From: Fulvimarina sp039652615
GTDB lineage: Bacteria; Pseudomonadota; Alphaproteobacteria; Rhizobiales; Rhizobiaceae
Direction: 5' to 3'
Assembly (NCBI RefSeq): GCF_039652615.1
Contig: NZ_JBDJAC010000008.1
Coordinates: 124,001-188,000 of the forward strand
DNA length: 64,000 bases
Part shown: in pieces, positions 53,958 through 62,082 of the stretch
Layout of the letters: the number at the start of each line of letters is the position of its first letter
Position numbering within the stretch: position 1 is the stretch's first letter
The notes under the pieces: model-generated
Seen by the model: the letters and a program-made list of their open reading frames with translations, nothing else
The model's database searches: none
Told to the model about the DNA's origin: nothing
Made by a program: the position numbers and the translations under genes

Positions 53958-54938
53958 GTGGCCGTCTATACCGATGTCGGCGAGGCCGAACTGTCCGAAT
54001 TCCTCGCCGATTACGATCTCGGCCAGGTGCTGAGCTATAAGGGCATTGCCGAGGGCGTCGAGAATTCGAACTTTCTGCTGCGTACGACGGGCGGCACCTT
54101 CATCCTGACGCTGTATGAAAAGCGCGTCGACAGACACGACCTTCCGTTTTTTCTTGGGCTGATGGAGCATCTCGCCCAGCACGGGCTCTCCTGTCCGCTG
54201 CCGGTGAAAAAGCGCCATGGGGAAACGCTGGGCGAGCTTGCCGGGCGACCGGGCGCGATTTTCACCTTTCTGGAGGGAATGGGGGCGAGACGCCCGACGC
54301 CAGCCCACTGCAAAGCCGTCGGTTCAGCCATGGCGCGCCTTCACGCGATCGGCGCGAGCTTTCCCATGACGCGCGGGAACGGGCTGTCCATGGAGGCCTG
54401 GCGCCCGCTGTTTCAATCCTGTCCAGACCGGGTGGATGGGGTCGAGGCAGGCCTGAGCGAAGAGATCGAGCGGGATCTCGATACGCTGGAGGCGTATTGG
54501 CCGAGCGATCTGCCGTCTGGCGTCATCCATGCCGATCTCTTCACCGACAACGTCTTCTTTCTGGGCGGAAACCTCTCCGGCATCATCGACTTCTATTTCG
54601 CCTGCAACGATCTGCTTGCCTACGATATCGCGATCACGCTGTGCGCCTGGTGCTTTGAGCCGGATGGCAGCTTCAATCTCACGAAGGGCGCGGCGCTTCT
54701 GAACGGCTATCAGTCGGTGCGCCCGCTGGAGGCCGGGGAGGTCGCTGCCCTGCCGATCCTGTGCCGGGGCGCCGCCATGCGGTTTTTGTTGACGCGTCTT
54801 TACGACTGGCTGACCGTCCCCGACGGCAGCTATGTCGTGAAGAAGGACCCGTTGGAATATCTGAAGAAGCTGCGCTTTCATCGAAGCGTCGATAGCGTGG
54901 GCGAATACGGGTACCAGCCGGTGGAGAATGACATTTGA
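53958..54938 (+). CDS. thrB: Homoserine kinase (ThrB, choline-kinase fold)
   Basis: Phosphorylates L-homoserine in threonine synthesis; the next enzyme, threonine synthase, is at 62079. The 326-residue product has the aminoglycoside-phosphotransferase-like fold of the alphaproteobacterial ThrB: VAVYTDVGEAELSEFLADYDLGQVLSYKGIAEGVENSNFLL, the catalytic loop GVIHADLFTDNVFF and IIDFYFACNDLLAYDIAI. The GTG at 53958 is preferred: GAGGAGG precedes it and the protein then starts like other homologues. The rnhA start overlaps its stop. Confidence 0.95.
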   Translation: MAVYTDVGEAELSEFLADYDLGQVLSYKGIAEGVENSNFLLRTTGGTFILTLYEKRVDRHDLPFFLGLMEHLAQHGLSCPLPVKKRHGETLGELAGRPGAIFTFLEGMGARRPTPAHCKAVGSAMARLHAIGASFPMTRGNGLSMEAWRPLFQSCPDRVDGVEAGLSEEIERDLDTLEAYWPSDLPSGVIHADLFTDNVFFLGGNLSGIIDFYFACNDLLAYDIAITLCAWCFEPDGSFNLTKGAALLNGYQSVRPLEAGEVAALPILCRGAAMRFLLTRLYDWLTVPDGSYVVKKDPLEYLKKLRFHRSVDSVGEYGYQPVENDI

Positions 54939-55396
54939 GCACGGAAAATCGGGTCGAGATCTACACGGATGGCGCCTGTTCGGGAAATCCCGGACCGGGC
55001 GGCTGGGGTGTCTTGCTCCGCTTTGGCGAGCATTCGAAGGAGCTAAAGGGCGGCGAGGCGAACACCACGAACAACCGTATGGAGCTGATGGCCGCCATCG
55101 AGGCTCTGTCAGCCCTGAAACGACCCTGTGCCATCGATCTGCATTCGGATTCCTCCTACATGCGCGACGGCATCACGAAGTGGATTCACGGCTGGAAAAA
55201 GAACGGCTGGAAGACCGCCGACAAGAAGCCGGTGAAGAATGCCGAGCTCTGGAAGCGTCTCGACGAGGAGCGCGCCCGGCACGATGTGACGTTTCATTGG
55301 GTCAAGGGCCATGCCGGCCACGAGGGCAACGAGCGCGCCGACCAGCTTGCCAATGACGGGATGGAGCCGTTCAAGAAGAAGGCCCGTTCGGCTTAA
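54935..55396 (+). CDS. rnhA: Ribonuclease HI
   Basis: Degrades the RNA strand of RNA-DNA hybrids. The 153-residue product has the catalytic acids in EIYTDGACSGNPGPGGWG (Asp), TNNRMELMAAIEAL (Glu) and LHSDSSYM (Asp) and the basic loop region HGWKKNGWKTADKKPVKN, then HWVKGHAGHEGNERADQLA. It starts with TTG overlapping the thrB stop (TTGA). Its stop codon shares its last base with repeat copy F. Confidence 0.97.
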   Translation: MSTENRVEIYTDGACSGNPGPGGWGVLLRFGEHSKELKGGEANTTNNRMELMAAIEALSALKRPCAIDLHSDSSYMRDGITKWIHGWKKNGWKTADKKPVKNAELWKRLDEERARHDVTFHWVKGHAGHEGNERADQLANDGMEPFKKKARSA

Positions 55397-55513
55397 TACC
55401 GGCGGACCTTTGAATCCATCGGTTTCATGGGTCGTCGGCAGCCCGAGCGGCGTTTGAGCCGTTTGCCGGGCGTGGATTGACCCAAGGGGTCAATTCCATT
55501 CGTCCGGCAGTAT
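55396..55513 (+). repeat. Palindromic intergenic element, family 2, copy F
   Basis: About 118 bp with near-inverted ends (ATACCGGCGGACC and CGTCCGGCAGTAT). It is very similar to 35795-35911 throughout and related to 28065-28182 and 32441-32506. An internal hairpin GGATTGACCC...GGGTCAATTCC lies near the right end. It begins on the last base of the rnhA stop codon and separates convergent rnhA and DsbD-domain genes. Confidence 0.85.
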
Positions 55514-55531
55514 AAGCCTCCGCGTCCGCGC

Positions 55532-56362
55532 TTATTCAGGCCTGATAACCGTCGTCAGGCCCTTGTCGCCATCGTCGAGGACGACCGTCAGCTCCGGTAT
55601 TTCGGCTTGCTTCGGCTTCTCATCGATCGGGATGCGCAGGATCGTGCGCCCGCCGTTCTCTGCCGACAGCTCGGCCTCGCCGAAATACCAGCCCTTCGGG
55701 CCAAGCACGAAGGCATCGCGCACGGGTGCCTTGCTATCGAGGTCGAGCGTGAGGACATCGCCATCGATCGCGGCTGTGACATCCTGCGAAGCAATGGATG
55801 GCGGGAGAGCTGCGAACGCCCTCTCGACCGCAGTTGACGTGGCCGCCGATTTGGAAGGATCGACGGACAGCGCTGCCTGAACGGGTACGCAGATCTCCTC
55901 GCAGATCCCAAGAAAGACATTGGCGACGATCGCGCCGTCTATCGTCTCACCCTCTCCAGGCGTCAGCAGAAAGGGGAGCGCCAGATCGTGCTTGTAGCCG
56001 TTGGCGCGGGCCAGCTCTTCGCCGAAGCGCTCGGGGAGCGGTGCGAGGACCGCCGTCTTGCCGATGCCGGCCGTGCCGGAAAAATCGATCTGCGGGGGAA
56101 TGCCGGACGGGCCGGGATCGAGCCAGTAGGTCTTCCAGCCCGGCTCCATTTCGATTTGCAGCGCCCCGCGCACCATGCCGTGTGCCCCCGGTGGTTCAGC
56201 GAAAAGGGTGAGCGTCGCAAAATCGGTCTCTGCGACGTTTGCCGGCGATTGATCCGCAGCGCTTGCCGCGCCCGACATCGCGACGAGCACCGCGATCGCG
56301 GCCGAAACGGAGATGCGGGTATGGGCGGCGAAGCTTGGCTTCATGTCAGGTCGCTTCTTCAT
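55532..56362 (-). CDS. DsbD-domain (thiol:disulfide interchange-like) secreted protein
   Basis: Predicted periplasmic protein of 276 residues. A signal peptide (SVSAAIAVLVAMSGAASA) is followed by a DsbD alpha-domain-like fold: FAEPPGAHGMVRGALQIEMEPGWKTYWLDPGPSGIPPQIDFSG, and FLGICEEICVPVQAALSV, with two Cys (C-E-E-I-C) where DsbD has its redox pair. It would exchange electrons with a periplasmic thiol partner; this is inferred from the fold. Start at 56362 or 56344 is uncertain. Divergent from yqgE, as usual in rhizobia. Confidence 0.85.
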   Translation of the reverse strand: MKKRPDMKPSFAAHTRISVSAAIAVLVAMSGAASAADQSPANVAETDFATLTLFAEPPGAHGMVRGALQIEMEPGWKTYWLDPGPSGIPPQIDFSGTAGIGKTAVLAPLPERFGEELARANGYKHDLALPFLLTPGEGETIDGAIVANVFLGICEEICVPVQAALSVDPSKSAATSTAVERAFAALPPSIASQDVTAAIDGDVLTLDLDSKAPVRDAFVLGPKGWYFGEAELSAENGGRTILRIPIDEKPKQAEIPELTVVLDDGDKGLTTVIRPE

Positions 56363-56543
56363 TGTGGGAGCGGACAAGATCCTCTGGGCGCGGATAGTCG
56401 CACAGGTGAACCGGCGCCGGCCATTCATGTCTTCGTGTGCCGTCCGGCCAATCTTCCATCGCTTGCAGGACTTTGTGTCTCTGGCATTCCGCCGCATTCA
56501 ATGCCAACTTAAGATGCGTTCACATAGGACTGGAGGTCGACCC

Positions 56544-57146
56544 GTGCGTTTAGACGAGGTGACTGACGAGACGGCGATGTCGTTAGAAGGGCATTTTCTG
56601 ATTGCCATGCCCGGCATCGAAGGCGAACCCTTCGAGCGCACGGTGATCTATATCTGCGCCCATTCTTCCAGCGGTGCCATGGGCTTCATCATCAACAAGC
56701 CGCAGCCGACGAGCTTCTCGCAGCTTTTAACCCAGCTCGGGATCGTCGAGAGCGAGGACGATATCCGGCGTCCGGCATATGGCGGCGAGGTTCTGGTTTG
56801 CCGCGGCGGGCCGGTGGAGCAGAGCCGCGGCTTCGTTCTTCACTCAGCCGATTACACCTCCGAATCCACCATCAATGTCGACCCGGAGATCGCCCTGACC
56901 CCGACGACGGATATCCTGCGCGCAATGTCCCAGGGCGCCGGGCCCACGACGGCGATCATGGCGCTCGGATATTCAGGCTGGGCACCGGGGCAACTGGAGG
57001 ATGAGATCGCCCAGAATGGGTGGCTCACCTGCAAGGCCGATCTGTCGATCGTCTTTTCCACCGCGCTCGACGACAAATATGACAAGGCGCTGGCCCTGCT
57101 CGGTATTCACCCGGCCTTCCTCAACGCGGAAGCCGGTCATGCCTGA
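56544..57146 (+). CDS. yqgE: YqgE/AlgH family protein (UPF0301)
   Basis: Conserved cytoplasmic protein of 200 residues with LEGHFLIAMPGIEGEPFERTVIYICAHSSSGAMGFIINKP and VLVCRGGPVEQSRGFVLHSADY and ALGYSGWAPGQLEDEIAQNGWLTC, the DUF179 signature. Its biochemical role is unknown, although AlgH was linked to alginate regulation in Pseudomonas. The GTG at 56544 is chosen because GGAGG lies 7 bases upstream; an ATG ten codons further up lacks such a site. Convergent with the EAL gene. Confidence 0.95.
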   Translation: MRLDEVTDETAMSLEGHFLIAMPGIEGEPFERTVIYICAHSSSGAMGFIINKPQPTSFSQLLTQLGIVESEDDIRRPAYGGEVLVCRGGPVEQSRGFVLHSADYTSESTINVDPEIALTPTTDILRAMSQGAGPTTAIMALGYSGWAPGQLEDEIAQNGWLTCKADLSIVFSTALDDKYDKALALLGIHPAFLNAEAGHA

Positions 57147-57163
57147 GCAGAAGGCCGCAGGCC

Positions 57164-60103
57164 TTAGGCCGTATTGCGCAATCCCGGATTCTTGCTGATC
57201 AGGATCCTCCGCGCCTCGTCATGGTTGAGCGGCTTGGAATAGAAGAAGCTCTGGGCGTATTCGCATTTCATCTGGCGAAGGGTCGCGACATCCGCTTCCG
57301 TCTCGACGCCTTCTGCGACGATCTTCAGACCGAGATCGTGGGCCATGGTGACGATGCTTTTCAGGATCACCGGGCGCTGCGGCTGTGAGTTGTGCTTAAG
57401 GAAGGACTGGTCGATCTTCAGCGTGTCGAACGGGAACCGCATCAGATAGGCGAGCGAGGAATATCCCGTTCCGAAATCGTCGAGGGAAAGCCCGACGCCG
57501 CGCTCGACCACGCGCTCCAGAAGCTGGGCCGAGCGTTCCGGATTGTCCATCACGAGGGACTCGGTCATTTCGAGCTTCAGGGACGCGGCCGGCAGGCGGT
57601 AGCGCTCGAGGACGGTGTCGACGTCGGCGATGAGATCCTGTGTGATCAGCTGGCGGCTCGACACGTTGACCGACATGAAGAGCCTGGTGTTGCCGGTCGC
57701 GCGATGCCAGTCGCTCAGGCGCTTGGCGGCTTCTTCCAGCGCGAACTGGCCGAGCTGGACGATGAGGCCGGAACGCTCGGCGAGAGGCACGAATTCTGCC
57801 GGCGATATCTTGCCCCGGCGCGGATGATCCCAACGCAGGAGGGCCTCGAACCCGGCGATCGTCTCGTCTTCGAGCGCGACGATGGGCTGGAAGGCCAGCG
57901 CCAGTTCGTGGCGTTCGAACGCACGGCGAAGATCCGTTTCGAGGGCGAGGCGATTGGAGCCGATCGCCTTGTAGGCCGGGCGGAATGGCTCGATCCGGTC
58001 GCCGCCCAGACGCTTGGCCTGATGCATCGCAAGATCGGCTTCGGTGAGCGCATCGGGCGGCGTCTGATCGGAAGACCAGCCGGTGAGGCCGATCGAGCCG
58101 GTAAGAACGATGTCGCGCTCGGCAAAGGCGATGGGTGCGCGGATCGCCTCGCGCATGCGCTCCGCGAAGCTTGCGACCGCGTCGGAACTGGTTTCGGACA
58201 CGAGAATCGCGCCGAACTGATCGCCGGAGAGCCGGGCGAGCGTATCCTGGGCCTTCAGCGTGCGTTTCAGGCGGCGACCGATCGTGAGCAGGATCGTATC
58301 GCCGGTGGCGAGGCCGTAGTCGTCATTGACCTGTTTGAAGCGGTCGATGTCGATGACGAAGACCGTCGGCGAGATTTCATCGCTATGGGCCGCAAGCGTG
58401 TTGATCGCCTCCAGCCGGTCCATGAAGACCTCGCGATTGGGAAGACCCGTCAGCTGATCGACAAGCGCATCCTGAAGAAGACGATCCTCGGCCTTCTTGG
58501 CGGAGGTGATGTCTTTCAGCGTGCCGACGCATCGCATCACCTCGCCATCGGTGCCGAGCATGGGGCGCGCGCGCAAGGCCAGCCAATGATAGTGGCCGTC
58601 GCCGTCCCGGACACGGAAATCCTGGTGCATGCGGCCGCGCCGATGTTCGAGGATCGTGTCGAGGGTCAGCTTGAAGCGATCGCGGTCGTCCGGGTGCAGT
58701 ATGGGAAGCCAGTTGCGCGCCGGGCCGTTCATCTTGTCGACGGGGAGGGCGCAGAGGATGTCGCTGTCGGAGTCGATGAAGATGCGGTCGCGGTTCACAT
58801 CCCAGTCGAAGACGGCGTCTCCCGAGCCGGCAAGGGCGAGCGACCGGCGTTCGAGATCGGAAACGAGCCCCTGCGCGAGGGTGCCGCCCGCAAAGCCGTG
58901 CTGCATCACCGTGAAGCCGATGAGGAGTACGATCAGAACGAGACTGCCGCCGAGGGCAGGCTGGATGATGTCGTTCGAGATCCGCCCCGTGACGGTCATC
59001 CACGCGGCCCAGATCCAGACGATCAGCAGAAGCCATGTCGGCAGCAGCATGACGGCGCGGTCGAAGCGCTGGATGCTGAGTGTAACGATCGCCACGAGCC
59101 CGAGAGCGGCGGTGACCGCGAGGCTCACGCGGGTGATGCCGGCGGCGGCGACGGGATCGACCAGCGTATAGGCGCCGAGGGCACCGACGGCGGCAAGCAC
59201 CAGTCCCGAAACGATCGTCAGATAGCCGTGCCAGCGGTTGAGACTGAGATAGGCGAACAGGAAGAGGATCAGCGTGAAGAGAAACGCGACCTCGACGCCT
59301 GCGCGCCAGATCGGCTCCTGCCCCGGCGCAAACGGCATCAGCTTTTCCCAGAACTGGAAGTCGATGCAGATATAGGCAAGCACCGACCAGGAGAGTGCCG
59401 CGGCGGCGGGAAACATCGCCGATCCCTTGACGACGAAAAGGATCGTCAGGAACACCGCCAAAAGGCCGGCGATGCCGAGAACGATGCCGCGATAGAGCGT
59501 GAAGGCGTTGACGTTCTCGCGGTAGGTTGCGGGCTCCCACAGGCGGACATCCGGCAGGCGCTCGGCGGTGAGTTCGGCGACGAAGGTGACGATGGCGCCG
59601 GGATCGAGCGTGACGAGGAATTCGTCCGCCTCGCTGGAGACCTGCCGTTCCAGCGCAAAGCCCTGACTGGGCGTGATCGCCGCAATGCGCTCGGATCCAA
59701 GATCGGGGTCGAGCACGCCGGAGCCGGCCAGCTTGAAATGGGGGGCGACGATGAGCCGGTCGATCTGCTCGTCGCTTTCGTTCGTGAGGGCGAAAACCGC
59801 CCAGTCGCCATTGGCTTCAGGCGTGGTCGCATCGATTTCGATACGCCGGACGATGCCTTCGGGGCCGGGAACGGCGGAGACCTGAAAACTGCGCCCGGCA
59901 TTGCGATAGACTTCCATCGCTGGGCGAAGATCGATGACACTTTCGTTGGGCGAGACGGCGACGACATCGAGCGCACGGGCCGGCTGGGTGAGGGCCGTGA
60001 GGCTTGCGAGCGCTGCGATCAGGATGAGGCAGGCGCCAAACACCGCGCGAAGCCTGGCGACGGCCCACGGCAAAAGCCGCCGCCGGTTCTCGCCGTCGGT
60101 CAT
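57164..60103 (-). CDS. Membrane GGDEF/EAL protein with degenerate GGDEF site
   Basis: Predicted cyclic-di-GMP phosphodiesterase of 979 residues. An N-terminal signal or anchor (about 15-40) and a periplasmic sensor (45-200) are followed by seven hydrophobic segments (about 205-404, a 7TM-receptor-like layout), a PAS domain (about 425-537), a GGDEF domain whose motif reads SGDQF (626-630), and an EAL domain starting at FQPIVALEDETIAGFEALLRW (EAL at 753-755), with NVSSRQL, EMTESLVM, LDDFGTGYSSL, KIDQSFL and EGVET intact. Cyclase activity is therefore unlikely and hydrolase activity likely. Confidence 0.93.
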   Translation of the reverse strand: MTDGENRRRLLPWAVARLRAVFGACLILIAALASLTALTQPARALDVVAVSPNESVIDLRPAMEVYRNAGRSFQVSAVPGPEGIVRRIEIDATTPEANGDWAVFALTNESDEQIDRLIVAPHFKLAGSGVLDPDLGSERIAAITPSQGFALERQVSSEADEFLVTLDPGAIVTFVAELTAERLPDVRLWEPATYRENVNAFTLYRGIVLGIAGLLAVFLTILFVVKGSAMFPAAAALSWSVLAYICIDFQFWEKLMPFAPGQEPIWRAGVEVAFLFTLILFLFAYLSLNRWHGYLTIVSGLVLAAVGALGAYTLVDPVAAAGITRVSLAVTAALGLVAIVTLSIQRFDRAVMLLPTWLLLIVWIWAAWMTVTGRISNDIIQPALGGSLVLIVLLIGFTVMQHGFAGGTLAQGLVSDLERRSLALAGSGDAVFDWDVNRDRIFIDSDSDILCALPVDKMNGPARNWLPILHPDDRDRFKLTLDTILEHRRGRMHQDFRVRDGDGHYHWLALRARPMLGTDGEVMRCVGTLKDITSAKKAEDRLLQDALVDQLTGLPNREVFMDRLEAINTLAAHSDEISPTVFVIDIDRFKQVNDDYGLATGDTILLTIGRRLKRTLKAQDTLARLSGDQFGAILVSETSSDAVASFAERMREAIRAPIAFAERDIVLTGSIGLTGWSSDQTPPDALTEADLAMHQAKRLGGDRIEPFRPAYKAIGSNRLALETDLRRAFERHELALAFQPIVALEDETIAGFEALLRWDHPRRGKISPAEFVPLAERSGLIVQLGQFALEEAAKRLSDWHRATGNTRLFMSVNVSSRQLITQDLIADVDTVLERYRLPAASLKLEMTESLVMDNPERSAQLLERVVERGVGLSLDDFGTGYSSLAYLMRFPFDTLKIDQSFLKHNSQPQRPVILKSIVTMAHDLGLKIVAEGVETEADVATLRQMKCEYAQSFFYSKPLNHDEARRILISKNPGLRNTA

Positions 60104-60159
60104 GAATGGGCTCCGTGAAAGCGACACGACGTACTCTGTACTCCCAAATCGTGTGTGCG

Positions 60160-60762
60160 TTATCCGTCCATTGCGCCCGATCGCGGCCATTCTTCGGCAA
60201 GCAGCGAATAGAGACAGTGGTCTTCCCATTCTCCGGCGATTCTCAGATAACGCCGTAGCTGACCTTCATAGCTGAAGCCACACCGCGTCAAGAGACCAAT
60301 GGAGCGCTGGTTGGTCGGCAGGCAGGCGGCTTCGATCCGGTGAAGGTTTTCCACGGTAAAGGCAAACCGGACGACCTCCCCCACGGCTTCGCGCATCACG
60401 CCTTGCCCGGCATACCGCTCGCCCATCCAGTATCCGAGCGTTGCGGCCTGGGCGACGCCCCTGCGGATATGGCCGAGGGTCAGTCCGCCCATCAGGTGTT
60501 TTTCATCCCCGTCGAAGACGAAGAAGGTAAAACTGTTATGGGAATGGGCTTCGCCATAATAGCGCCTGAGCCTTGCGCGGAACGCCTGGACGGATAGCTC
60601 GTCGCGGCTCCATTCCGGCTCCCATGGCCTCAGGAAAGAGGCGCTTTCTCCGCGAAGCGCAGCCCAAGCGCCGTAGTCGCTACGCTTGGGGAGCCGCAAA
60701 ATCACCCGCTCGCCTCTCAAGACCGGGCTCTGCGGTCTCAAGATGGCATCTAGGAGGTGCAT
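60160..60762 (-). CDS. RimJ-like GNAT acetyltransferase
   Basis: Acetyl-CoA-dependent acetyltransferase of 200 residues. It has LRGERVILRLPKRSDYGAWAALRGES, SFTFFVFDGDEKHLMGGLTLGHIRRG, the acetyl-CoA loop ERYAGQGVMREA and RIEAACLPTNQRSIGLLTRCGFSYEGQLRRYLRIAGEWEDHCLY, closely matching RimJ/ribosomal protein acetyltransferases. Its neighbours M16 peptidase and thrC are conserved in Hyphomicrobiales. It starts 9 bases after the M16 stop. Confidence 0.93.
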   Translation of the reverse strand: MHLLDAILRPQSPVLRGERVILRLPKRSDYGAWAALRGESASFLRPWEPEWSRDELSVQAFRARLRRYYGEAHSHNSFTFFVFDGDEKHLMGGLTLGHIRRGVAQAATLGYWMGERYAGQGVMREAVGEVVRFAFTVENLHRIEAACLPTNQRSIGLLTRCGFSYEGQLRRYLRIAGEWEDHCLYSLLAEEWPRSGAMDG

Positions 60763-60771
60763 CGGCCCGCG

Positions 60772-62082
60772 TCAGGCCATGCCTGCGACGCCTTGATGCC
60801 GGGCCGAGCCCGTCTTCAGCGGCATAGCAAGGGATTCGGCGGTGGCAAGATGGTCGAGCTTGCCGATGGCGGCGATGGTCGGCTGACCGTCGAGGAAGAG
60901 ACGGCCGGCGAGATCCCGCAAGCGCCCAGCGTCGATTGCCGCGAGCCGGTCGAACAGTTCCTCGGTCGAGATGATCGCGCCGTTGAACATCAGCTGGCGT
61001 GCCATCTGCCCGGCCCTGACGGCGGGGCTTTCCTGACCCATCATCAGGCTGGAACGCATCTGCGCCCGCGCCCGGTCCACCTCGACCGCAGTGATGGTCT
61101 CGCTCGCCTTGCCGAGTTCCTCGACGATCGTTTCCGCCAGTTCCTGCAGCTCGTTTTCACCCGTTGCGGCATGGATGCCGAAGAGGCCGGAGTCGGAAAA
61201 GCTCCAGTGAAAGGCGTAGATCGAATAGCACAGACCCCGCCGCTCGCGGATCTCCTGGAACAGCCGGGACGACATGCCGCCACCGAGTACCATGGAGAGG
61301 ACCTGCGAGGCGTAGAAATCGCGCTTGTAATAGGGCCGTCCCTCGAACCCGATCAGCAGTTGCGCATCGGCGAGATCGCGGCTTTCGCGGTATTCGCCGC
61401 CGGTATAGCGCGCCGGGCTGCGTTCGCCGCTCGCCGGCTCGAGGATCAGGCTCTTACGGTGTTCGAAGAGACCGGAGACCTGGGAGACGATCGCATCGTG
61501 ATCGACGGCGCCCGCGGCCGAGACGACCAGCCGGTCGGGGCCGTATTGGCGGTCGAGATAGGCCCTCAGGTCGTCGGGCGAGAAACTGCGGACGCTGTCG
61601 CGTGTCCCGAGAATCGGGCGACCGACGATCTGGCCTGTGAAGGCGGTTTCCTGAAAATGGTCGAAGACGATGTCGTCGGGCGTATCCTCGGCGGCGCCGA
61701 TCTCCTGCAGGATCACATGCTGTTCGCGTTCGAGTTCGTCGGGATCGAAGCGTGAGTTCAGGAGGATGTCGGACAGGATGTCGAGCGCGAGCGGAACATC
61801 GTCCTTGAGGACGCGGGCATAGTAGGACGTCGATTCGACGCTCGTCCCGGCGTTCAGCTCGCCGCCGACATTCTCGATCTCTTCGGCGATGTCGCGGGCG
61901 CTGCGTCGTGCCGTGCCCTTGAAGGCCATATGTTCGAGGAGATGGGCGATGCCGTGCTCGCCCACATTCTCGTCGCGGGCACCGGTTTTCACCCAGAAGC
62001 CGAGCGCGGCGCTTTCCAGATTGTCCATCTTGTCGGTGACGACGGTGAGGCCATTGTCGAGCCGCGTGATTTTCTGGGTCAT
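60772..62082 (-). CDS. M16 family zinc peptidase (processing peptidase-like)
   Basis: Predicted insulinase/MPP-beta-type metalloprotease of 436 residues. The inverted zinc motif HLLEHMAFKGT (HxxEH) is followed by the distal Glu in IENVGGELNAGTSVESTSYYARV, and the second half is the inactive partner domain, with the R/Y substrate pair near ERRGLCYSIYAF. The function in bacteria is unclear, with a presumed role in peptide turnover. It is translationally coupled to thrC by an ATGA overlap. Confidence 0.94.
   Translation of the reverse strand: MTQKITRLDNGLTVVTDKMDNLESAALGFWVKTGARDENVGEHGIAHLLEHMAFKGTARRSARDIAEEIENVGGELNAGTSVESTSYYARVLKDDVPLALDILSDILLNSRFDPDELEREQHVILQEIGAAEDTPDDIVFDHFQETAFTGQIVGRPILGTRDSVRSFSPDDLRAYLDRQYGPDRLVVSAAGAVDHDAIVSQVSGLFEHRKSLILEPASGERSPARYTGGEYRESRDLADAQLLIGFEGRPYYKRDFYASQVLSMVLGGGMSSRLFQEIRERRGLCYSIYAFHWSFSDSGLFGIHAATGENELQELAETIVEELGKASETITAVEVDRARAQMRSSLMMGQESPAVRAGQMARQLMFNGAIISTEELFDRLAAIDAGRLRDLAGRLFLDGQPTIAAIGKLDHLATAESLAMPLKTGSARHQGVAGMA

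Noticed and set aside
57392..60118. Open frame of about 900 codons antisense to the GGDEF/EAL gene
   Set aside because: A high-GC shadow frame; its translation is low-complexity (Asp/Glu/Arg-rich) and the other strand has clear conserved domains. The same holds for long antisense frames over the FdhF-like, dxs, proB, coxA and ftsH genes.
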